From Candidatus Saganbacteria bacterium (lineage in GTDB: Bacteria > Margulisbacteria > WOR-1 > O2-12-FULL-45-9 > XYB2-FULL-48-7), in contig JAGVQF010000044.1 of NCBI GenBank assembly GCA_020051815.1, positions 1 through 5,360 of the forward strand: a stretch of DNA of 5,360 nt, written 5' to 3'. Position numbers and translations under genes: made by a program. The notes below the pieces were generated by a model, which saw only the letters and a list, made by a program, of their open reading frames with translations, was not told the DNA's origin and ran no database searches. This document shows, one piece after another, positions 1 through 3,810 of this stretch (positions are counted from its first letter, which is position 1; each line of letters opens with the position of its first letter).

Positions 1-165
1 AAGCAAATGAACTTTTTTTATGGCTTCCACGGTTTTATGCCGAAAGTAGGGGTATTTTTGGTAGTCAAGATAATACTCCTTGTTATTGACCAGCAGCCAA
101 ACGCCAAATCCGGTTATATTTTCAACGCTGGCTAAAATGCTCTTTCCACTTCTTAGTGATTTCAT
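1..165 (-). CDS. DUF2442 family protein, N-terminal 55 residues (cut by window edge)
   Basis: Reading leftward from an ATG at 165-163 gives 55 open codons that continue past base 1. After a short leader (MKSLRSGKSILAS) comes VENITGFGVWLLVNNKEYYL, then a D-Y-Q-K-Y-P-Y-F stretch and V-E-A-I-K-K-V-H-L-L. This matches the start of small DUF2442 proteins as I recall them (V-x-N-I-x-x-x-G-I-W-L, then K-E-Y-F-L and Y-P-W-F). The function is unknown; DUF2442 genes often follow DUF4160 genes, as here. The start lies inside the DUF4160 gene, overlapping it by 44 nt in another frame. It is supported by TGGAGG placed 9 nt before the ATG, one of the few clear ribosome binding sites in the window. A non-ATG start closer to the conserved block is possible. 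Translation is probably coupled to DUF4160. The C-terminus, which should carry the rest of the domain, is outside the window. Confidence 0.78.
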   Translation of the reverse strand, partial: MKSLRSGKSILASVENITGFGVWLLVNNKEYYLDYQKYPYFRHKTVEAIKKVHLL

Positions 166-364
166 CCTTACGCGCCTCCACTATTTTCTTTATTTCATTT
201 AGTTTAACTTTATTTAAGCCCTGATAGTTTGCCAAAGCCACGATCGGTTCAATCCAGAATTTTGCTTCGCCCTCCTGGCACTCGACATGAACATGCACCT
301 GATCTTCCTCGTTGGAGAGAAAATAAAATCGATAGCCCTTTTGCCTAAATATTGTCGGGCTCAT
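122..364 (-). CDS. DUF4160 family protein, 80 aa
   Basis: The protein begins MSPTIFRQKGYRFYFLSNEE and continues with the family hallmarks H-V-H-V-E (about residues 25-29) and G-E-A-K-F-W (about 33-38), followed by a helical, lysine-rich C-terminal half. Small size, no signal peptide and no membrane segment point to a cytoplasmic protein. No biochemical function is established that I know of. DUF4160/DUF2442 pairs are found scattered in accessory DNA and are sometimes suspected to be toxin-antitoxin-like, which is inference. I chose ATG 364-362 because homologues start at M-(S/P)-T-I-F; an ATG 7 codons upstream (385-383) is the alternative, and the longer frame to 508 runs into the G+C-rich end of rlmN with unrelated composition. 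No Shine-Dalgarno is seen before either ATG. The gene lies 37 nt after the rlmN stop and is visibly more A+T-rich than rlmN, consistent with later acquisition. Confidence 0.87.
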   Translation of the reverse strand: MSPTIFRQKGYRFYFLSNEEDQVHVHVECQEGEAKFWIEPIVALANYQGLNKVKLNEIKKIVEARKDEITKKWKEHFSQR

Positions 365-401
365 ATTTGTTTCATAATATATCATAAATTCAACATAAGA
401 A

Positions 402-1421
402 TCAGGCGGAAGTTTTCGCGGCCAGCTGCCCGCAGGCGGCGCCAATCGCTTCGCCGCGGCTGCGGCGCACAACGGCATTGATCTGCGCGCCGAGCAGGCC
501 CTCGACAAAGTGATCGATCCGGGCCGGCTTTGACGGGCGAAAATCCTTGCACGTCCGGTTGAATTGGATCAGGTTGACCTTGGCGTCGAGGCCGCGGCAG
601 AAGTTGATCAGCTTTTTGAGGTCGGCCTCGCCGTCGTTGACACCGTCGAGCATGATGTATTCAAGCGTGACCATGCGGTTAGTCGTCGATGAATAATAGC
701 GCAGGGCATCGCGCAGTACGGGGAGGGGGAACTTCTTATTGATCGGCATGAGCTTACTGCGCAGGGTATCGTCGGCGGAGTTGAGGGAGACAGCAAGCCG
801 CACCTGGGAGTTTTCTTCCGCAAATTCCTTGATCTTATCGGCGAGGCCCGAGGTGGAGATCGTGACGCGCCGCTGGCCGAAGTTGGCCCCCGCGTCGGAG
901 ATCAGGATATTGGTTGCCTTTATTACATTATCATAATTTAAGAATGGCTCGCCCATCCCCATGAAGACGAGGTTGGAAATATCGGGGTATTCGCGGGCGA
1001 TCAGGTACGCCTGGGAGAGTATTTCAGCCGCGGTCAGGTTTCTTTTCAAACCAAGCTTGCCGGTGGCGCAGAATACGCAGCCAAGGGGACAGCCGACCTG
1101 GGTCGAGAGGCAGATAGTCTTGCGCTCCTCCCTCGTTTTCATGAAGACCGATTCGATCAGGCCGCCGTCTTTAAGCTCAAAGAGATATTTGATAGTGCCA
1201 TCGTTCCCGATGGTTTTATGTTTAATGAGTAGGGTTTCGAGAGAATATTTCGCTTTGAGCGTGTCGCGCAGGGGCTTGGGCAGATCGGTCATTTCGTCAA
1301 AGTCAAAAGAGAGCTTGTGATGGATCCACCGGTAGACCTGTTTGGCGCGGAAGGCGGGGAGCTTTAATGTTTTAAATTCCCCCTGAAGCTCGTCCAAGCT
1401 TTTATCAATTATATTCGTCAT
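402..1421 (-). CDS. rlmN: Dual-specificity 23S rRNA/tRNA adenine-C2 methyltransferase RlmN
   Basis: Radical-SAM methyltransferase that makes 2-methyladenosine at A2503 of 23S rRNA and A37 of certain tRNAs. At 339 aa it is full length for the family. Visible elements: an N-terminal accessory domain with F-R-A-K-Q-V-Y-R-W-I (24-33); the radical-SAM cluster CPLGCVFC with cysteines 111, 115 and 118 (CxxxCxxC); MGMGEP at 154-159 for SAM binding; and SRGEAIGAACGQLA near the C-terminus. Cys330 corresponds to the cysteine that carries the methyl group (Cys355 in E. coli) and Cys104, seven residues before the first cluster cysteine, to the second catalytic cysteine (Cys118 in E. coli). All key residues are present, so it should be active. 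It starts 3 nt after the yajQ stop without a clear Shine-Dalgarno, so it is probably co-transcribed with and translationally coupled to yajQ. There is no biochemical link to the DUF4160 pair behind it. Confidence 0.97.
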   Translation of the reverse strand: MTNIIDKSLDELQGEFKTLKLPAFRAKQVYRWIHHKLSFDFDEMTDLPKPLRDTLKAKYSLETLLIKHKTIGNDGTIKYLFELKDGGLIESVFMKTREERKTICLSTQVGCPLGCVFCATGKLGLKRNLTAAEILSQAYLIAREYPDISNLVFMGMGEPFLNYDNVIKATNILISDAGANFGQRRVTISTSGLADKIKEFAEENSQVRLAVSLNSADDTLRSKLMPINKKFPLPVLRDALRYYSSTTNRMVTLEYIMLDGVNDGEADLKKLINFCRGLDAKVNLIQFNRTCKDFRPSKPARIDHFVEGLLGAQINAVVRRSRGEAIGAACGQLAAKTSA

Positions 1422-1424
1422 TGT

Positions 1425-1919
1425 TTATCGGTAGTTTACGAATGAGAGAGCAATATTGAGGTTGGCGGCTTTGATCTGCGCGATCGCGGCCTGCAGGTCG
1501 TCAAGCTTTTTGCTCGAAACCCTGATCTCGTCCCCCTGGATCTGGGCCTGGACCTTGAGGCCGGAGGCCTTGATCAGCTTGGTGATCTCCTTGGCCTTTT
1601 CCTGCGGGATGCCCGAGAGGATCTTGATCTCCTGTTTGACCGTTCCCCCCAGCGCTTCTTCGACTTTGCCGAATTCAAAGAACTTCAACGCTATCTGGCG
1701 CCGGGCAAACTTGTCGGACAAGACGGTCGTGACGTTCTTTAGCTTGAACTCGTCTTCGGAGACGACCTTGATCTTGTCTCCGCCTTCCTTGGCAATGTTA
1801 CTGATACTGCCTTTAAAGTCGAACCGGGTGGTGATCTCCTTCATCGCCATCGAGATGGCGTTATCGACCTCCTGGAGGTTCGGCTTGCTGACAATATCGA
1901 ATGAATGGTCCTGCGGCAT
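1425..1919 (-). CDS. yajQ: YajQ family nucleotide-binding protein
   Basis: Small cytoplasmic protein of the YajQ (UPF0234) family, two similar alpha/beta domains that bind nucleotides; a Xanthomonas member binds cyclic di-GMP and controls transcription. Whether this one does cannot be told. Signatures seen in the 164 residues: S-F-D-I-V-S (6-11), E-V-D-N-A (17-21), R-F-D-F-K-G-S (32-38), the central lysine-rich strand I-K-I-L-S-G-I-P-Q (98-106), QGDEIRVSSKKLDDLQ (128-143) and the C-terminal F-V-N-Y-R. The length fits the family's usual 160-165 aa. I start at ATG 1919-1917 (MPQDHSFDIVS) because homologues begin close to SFDIVS; the frame open upstream to 1985 adds 22 residues with no family resemblance and crosses the promoter. 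No Shine-Dalgarno precedes the start, and TATAAT lies 9 nt before it. First gene of a minus-strand unit with rlmN. Confidence 0.95.
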   Translation of the reverse strand: MPQDHSFDIVSKPNLQEVDNAISMAMKEITTRFDFKGSISNIAKEGGDKIKVVSEDEFKLKNVTTVLSDKFARRQIALKFFEFGKVEEALGGTVKQEIKILSGIPQEKAKEITKLIKASGLKVQAQIQGDEIRVSSKKLDDLQAAIAQIKAANLNIALSFVNYR

Positions 1920-1928
1920 GATTAGCCT

Positions 1929-1934
1929 ATTATA
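1929..1934 (-). promoter_or_regulatory. -10 box of the yajQ-rlmN promoter
   Basis: Perfect TATAAT read on the minus strand, ending 9 nt before the yajQ ATG. Only a poor -35 (TTTATT at 17-nt spacing) can be found, and there is no TG extension. Initiation 6-7 nt downstream would give an mRNA with only about 2-3 nt before the ATG, which fits the lack of a Shine-Dalgarno site. The placement is seen directly; promoter activity is inferred. Confidence 0.6.
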
Positions 1935-1945
1935 GCTTATATTTC

Positions 1946-1954
1946 TGATATAAT
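1946..1954 (+). promoter_or_regulatory. Extended -10 box, divergent from the yajQ promoter
   Basis: TGATATAAT on the plus strand is a perfect -10 with the TGn extension, facing away from the yajQ promoter with 14 nt between the two hexamers. It points toward the pseudouridine synthase relic at 2043, about 90 nt away, and may be the old promoter of that gene. Readthrough into the NTase-HEPN operon is possible. No good -35 is visible. Confidence 0.5.
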
Positions 1955-1986
1955 AAAGAGGTGAAAGAGTTGAAAAGCTTAACATC

Positions 1987-2040
1987 AGCCCTCACCCGCT
2001 GTCGATTAACCTGCCCCCTCTCCCAGAGGGAGAGGGTTAA
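1987..2040. repeat. Repeat-like palindromic element with 9-bp perfect hairpin
   Basis: CCCTCTCCC (2016-2024) and GGGAGAGGG (2028-2036) are perfect inverted repeats around the 3-nt loop AGA, preceded by a CCCTCACCC tract at 1989-1997. This pattern resembles short palindromic repeats scattered between genes in many bacterial genomes (when translated by mistake they yield L-S-Q-R-E-R). It would fold as a very stable stem on either strand. There is no T-tract after it, so it is not a typical intrinsic terminator. Outer edges are approximate; copy number in this genome cannot be seen from one window. Confidence 0.6.
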
Positions 2041-2042
2041 AA

Positions 2043-2087
2043 ATGTCAATTCGATTACAAAAATATATCGCCGACCGCGGCGTGGCT
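2043..2087 (+). pseudogene. Relic 5' end of an RluB/RsuA-type pseudouridine synthase gene
   Basis: ATG at 2043 opens MSIRLQKYIADRGVA and then hits TGA at 2088. The intact synthase gene at 3081 starts MNIRLQKYIADCGVA and goes on S-R-R-K-A. Thirteen of 15 residues match; in DNA, 34 of 45 bases match with a perfect 18-base block (2058-2075 against 3096-3113). Of the eight differing codons, five are synonymous (Ile, Arg, Leu, Val, Ala), one is ATG/GTG at the start and two change the residue. This pattern says both copies were read as protein for most of their separation, so it is not a recent local copy. Similarity stops at about 2087, exactly where the cassette promoter's TTGACA begins. I infer that this is the left remnant of the gene the NTase-HEPN cassette interrupted. 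Confidence 0.77.
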
Positions 2088-2115
2088 TGACAGTAAATTT
2101 GCCTTATGGTATAAA
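2087..2115 (+). promoter_or_regulatory. Consensus sigma-70 promoter of the NTase-HEPN operon
   Basis: TTGACA at 2087-2092 and TATAAA at 2110-2115 are separated by exactly 17 nt: a perfect -35 and a 5/6 -10 at optimal spacing, the best promoter in the window. The start of transcription should fall near 2122, leaving a leader of about 16 nt before the NTase ATG, with no Shine-Dalgarno in it. The -35 overlaps the last base of the synthase relic. The -10 and the start point lie within inverted half-sites, so strong repression is likely. Confidence 0.78.
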
Positions 2116-2133
2116 CTTACCATAAACATGGTA
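2104..2133. promoter_or_regulatory. Probable operator: three alternating ATGGTA half-sites
   Basis: TTATGGTA (2104-2111) and TACCATAA (2118-2125) are perfect 8-bp inverted arms around a 6-bp spacer. A third half-site ATGGTA (2128-2133) forms a second inverted pair with TACCAT (2118-2123) over a 4-bp spacer, and is a direct repeat of the first half-site at a distance of 22 bp, about two helical turns. The array covers the -10 box, the likely transcription start and the leader. A dimeric winged-helix protein bound here would block RNA polymerase. The next gene encodes such a DNA-binding domain, so autoregulation is the simplest reading (inference). Confidence 0.66.
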
Positions 2134-2137
2134 TTTT

Positions 2138-2683
2138 ATGATCACATTTAAATCCAGAATAACGATCAGCGTTTTGAATTATTTCTTCCTCAATCAGGAG
2201 GCCAGGCATTACATTAACGAACTGGCCAAGATACTCGATCTTGATCCCAAAAATCTTTATCGCAAGCTAGCCCAGTTGGAAAAAGAAGGCTTGCTCAAAA
2301 GCGAATTCCGCGGGAAGGAGCGGTATTTCTTCCTGAACAGCAAATATCCATTGCTCGATCATTATCGCCAGATCTTCTTGAAAACCTATGGGCTGGAGGG
2401 CGAGTTAGAGAAGGCGTTAATGAAAGTGAAGGGGATCAAAGAAGCTTATATCTACGGTTCTTACGCGCGCAATAAGATGGATTCATCAAGCGATATTGAC
2501 GTCTTGATAATCGGCGATCATTCGATCGTTGAATCACAAAGGAAAATAAATCAACTGCAAAAAGAATCAGGCCGGGAGATCAATGTCCTGAATTTAAGCG
2601 AACAAGAGTACAAAGAAAAGAAAAAAAATAAAGACCAGTTTCTCAAGAACGTTTTTGCCGGCAAAATAATAAAATTAATATGA
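2138..2683 (+). CDS. Winged-helix / minimal nucleotidyltransferase fusion (MNT-type antitoxin candidate)
   Basis: 181 aa in two domains. Residues about 5-70 look like a winged helix-turn-helix: helix I-S-V-L-N-Y-F-F, then HYINELAKILDLDPKNLYRK as recognition part, L-E-K-E-G-L-L-K-S-E and a wing G-K-E-R-Y-F-F-L. Residues about 98-155 are a DNA polymerase beta-fold nucleotidyltransferase: YIYGSYARNK with Gly107-Ser108, then Asp119 and Asp121 spaced as GSx10DxD, and G-R-E-I-N-V at 145-150 for the last core strand. The usual third acidic residue is not obvious there. In MntA/HepT systems the nucleotidyltransferase neutralises the HEPN toxin by adding AMP groups; here the DNA-binding domain suggests an added repressor role on the half-sites just upstream. 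ATG at 2138 has no Shine-Dalgarno. The gene overlaps the HEPN gene by 4 nt (ATGA). The C-terminal part is lysine-rich and A+T-rich in DNA, unlike lysC or rlmN, pointing to transfer. Confidence 0.85.
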   Translation: MITFKSRITISVLNYFFLNQEARHYINELAKILDLDPKNLYRKLAQLEKEGLLKSEFRGKERYFFLNSKYPLLDHYRQIFLKTYGLEGELEKALMKVKGIKEAYIYGSYARNKMDSSSDIDVLIIGDHSIVESQRKINQLQKESGREINVLNLSEQEYKEKKKNKDQFLKNVFAGKIIKLI

Positions 2684-3084
2684 CGAATTATGAAAATGAA
2701 TACTTCCAAAAGACAAAATTTGCGCCGGAGCAGGTACTGCAATTTTTGGCTTCGGCTGAAAAAGATCTGGGCATCGCGCAAAACTCCGAAATTGCAGAGG
2801 TCGTTTTTAAGTTTAGCTATGACGCATTGATCAAAATAGGGATAGCTCTGATCGCGAAAGACGGCTATAAAGTTCGCAGCCAGACCGGACATCACTTCAG
2901 GATAATAGAGAAATTGTCCCAAATACTGGCCAATGAGGATATAGTGATCATAGGCAATAAAATGAGGCGAGAGCGGAATATTGATCTTTATAGCGGCGGG
3001 AGTTCGATTAGCGAAAAAGACAATAATGAATATCGATCTTTTGTGTTAAATAATCTCCACAAAGCCAAAGTCAGCCTGGAGTGA
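2680..3084 (+). CDS. HEPN domain protein (toxin candidate of MNT-HEPN pair)
   Basis: 134 aa, mostly helical. Helix one includes VLQFLASAEKDLGIA (19-33), a usual HEPN start (A-x-K-D-L). Then come F-S-Y-D-A-L-I-K-I (45-53), GHHF (70-73) with I-E-K-L, and the segment MRRERNIDLYSGG (95-107). HEPN ribonucleases carry R-x4-6-H; here Arg99-Asn100 is followed by Tyr104 instead of His, a variant I know from HEPN proteins next to nucleotidyltransferases. It may still be active, or be a non-catalytic partner. Known HepT-type proteins cut RNA and are silenced when the partner adds AMP to a tyrosine near the active site; Tyr104 is a candidate for that, by inference only. The ATG overlaps the NTase stop codon, so the two are made together. 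The end (TGA 3082-3084) overlaps the GTG start of the synthase gene by 4 nt, an unusual join between an accessory and a housekeeping gene. Confidence 0.76.
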   Translation: MTNYENEYFQKTKFAPEQVLQFLASAEKDLGIAQNSEIAEVVFKFSYDALIKIGIALIAKDGYKVRSQTGHHFRIIEKLSQILANEDIVIIGNKMRRERNIDLYSGGSSISEKDNNEYRSFVLNNLHKAKVSLE

Positions 3085-3785
3085 ACATCCGCCTCCAAAA
3101 ATATATCGCCGACTGCGGCGTAGCGTCACGCCGGAAAGCCGAAGAGATGATCCGGGCAGGGAAGGTCAAAGTTAATGGCGTTCTAGTTGGAAGTTCGGAT
3201 TTAGGAGTTAAGGTCGATCCAGCCAAAGATAAAGTCGAAGTCGACGGTTCGTTAATTAGCTCTTTAGAAAAGAGAATTTACATCAAGCTCAACAAGCCGC
3301 GCGGCTATGTCAGCTCCTGCGTCTCCCAGAAAGGGGAGGCCACGATCTGTGACCTTCTTAAAGGGGTAAAGGAGCGGCTCTATCCGGTCGGCCGGCTGGA
3401 CCAGGCCTCCGAAGGGCTGATGCTTCTGACCAACGACGGAGAAATGGCCAACAAGCTGATGCATCCTCGCTACGAACATGAAAAGGAATATCTCGTTACC
3501 TGTCTGTTGCCGGTTTCCAGTTACCAGTTAAAAAATCTTCAATCGGGGATCGTGATCGAAGGCGAGAAGACCCGGCCGGCCCAGGTCAAGCTTTTGGACC
3601 ACAAAGAATTCAGCATTATCCTGCGTGAAGGGAAAAAACGGCAGATCCGGCGGATGATGGAAGAGGTCGGCAACAAAGTTAAATATTTGAAGCGCGTGAG
3701 GATCAAAAATATCCAGCTGGGCAGTTTGTCGGCCGGGAAATTTGCATATCTTAGCCAGGCGGAGATCAACGATCTCCTGTCTTGA
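3081..3785 (+). CDS. rluB: RsuA/RluB/RluE/RluF-family rRNA pseudouridine synthase
   Basis: 234 aa, full length for the family. Residues 2-48 form an S4 RNA-binding domain (R-L-Q-K-Y-I-A, V-A-S-R-R-K-A-E, G-K-V-K-V-N-G). The catalytic domain has K-L-N-K-P-R-G-Y at 69-76, GRLDQASEGLMLLTNDG at 104-120 with catalytic Asp107, H-E-K-E-Y-L-V at 133-139, and the C-terminal EGKKRQIRRM at 183-192. It converts a uridine in rRNA to pseudouridine; RluB (23S U2605) is the usual member outside Gammaproteobacteria, but the target cannot be read from sequence. The start is GTG 3081, overlapping the HEPN stop; residue 1 matches the relic's ATG, so this is the true 5' end. There is no Shine-Dalgarno at a workable distance and I see no convincing promoter of its own, so translation coupled to the toxin operon is likely. 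A relic of a second 5' end lies at 2043-2087. Confidence 0.93.
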   Translation: MNIRLQKYIADCGVASRRKAEEMIRAGKVKVNGVLVGSSDLGVKVDPAKDKVEVDGSLISSLEKRIYIKLNKPRGYVSSCVSQKGEATICDLLKGVKERLYPVGRLDQASEGLMLLTNDGEMANKLMHPRYEHEKEYLVTCLLPVSSYQLKNLQSGIVIEGEKTRPAQVKLLDHKEFSIILREGKKRQIRRMMEEVGNKVKYLKRVRIKNIQLGSLSAGKFAYLSQAEINDLLS

Positions 3786-3792
3786 TCGTTTG

Positions 3793-3801
3793 TGCTATAA
3801 T
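3793..3801 (+). promoter_or_regulatory. Extended -10 promoter of lysC
   Basis: TGCTATAAT is a perfect -10 with TGn extension, ending 9 nt before the lysC ATG, exactly the geometry seen before yajQ. No -35 is found at 16-18 nt (the position lies in the end of rluB). Initiation would be near 3808, giving a 5' leader of a few nucleotides at most. There is therefore no room for a lysine riboswitch or leader peptide; control of the pathway must be mostly at enzyme level. Confidence 0.66.
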
Positions 3802-3810
3802 TAATAAAAT

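Larger units (their letters stand above)
1920..2137. other. Divergent intergenic region between yajQ and the NTase gene
   Basis: This 218-bp region has no intact gene. From left to right it holds two back-to-back -10 boxes (1929-1934 and 1946-1954), a repeat-like GC-rich hairpin (2016-2036), a broken 5' end of a pseudouridine synthase gene (2043-2087), and the promoter and inverted half-sites of the NTase-HEPN operon (2087-2133). It is effectively three pieces of different origin joined together: the old divergent promoter area, a repeat, and an accessory cassette head. Confidence 0.8.

Noticed and set aside
365..508. Longer N-terminus for the DUF4160 protein
   Set aside because: The extra 48 residues are mostly encoded by the G+C-rich complement of rlmN codons in another frame and resemble no DUF4160 protein, which begin near M-x-T-I-F.
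961..1320. Long open frames antisense to rlmN, yajQ and lysC
   Set aside because: They lie entirely opposite well-conserved genes, show no motifs and are typical shadow frames.
1920..1985. 22-residue N-terminal extension of YajQ
   Set aside because: The family begins close to S-F-D-I-V-S, and the extension would run through the TATAAT box.
2016..2036. Perfect hairpin considered as an intrinsic transcription terminator
   Set aside because: No T-tract follows it on either strand, and it lies upstream of genes on both sides, with no converging or ending gene to terminate. A dispersed palindromic repeat fits better.
1961..2122. Plus-strand GTG frame just after TATAAT, about 50 codons through the repeat
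   Set aside because: Its translation runs across the palindrome (L-S-Q-R-E-R type, a common annotation artefact) and, out of frame, through the synthase relic. No family resemblance or codon bias.
2128..2151. Seven-codon ORF (ATG at 2128) overlapping the NTase start as a possible leader peptide
   Set aside because: Very short, no ribosome site, and its ATG is part of the third inverted half-site; chance is sufficient.
2043..3125. A clean transposon-type target-site duplication or attL/attR pair
   Set aside because: The repeated segments are only 34/45 identical with coding-type differences, and no transposase, integrase or terminal inverted repeats were seen. The 18-bp identical block could be a recombination core, but it is also simply a conserved codon run.
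3782..3787. TTGATC as -35 of the lysC promoter
   Set aside because: Only 8 nt from TATAAT, far too close; the TGn extended -10 explains the promoter better.
3786..3810. Lysine riboswitch or attenuator upstream of lysC
   Set aside because: Only 25 nt separate rluB from lysC and the -10 box lies 9 nt before the ATG, so no leader of sufficient length exists.
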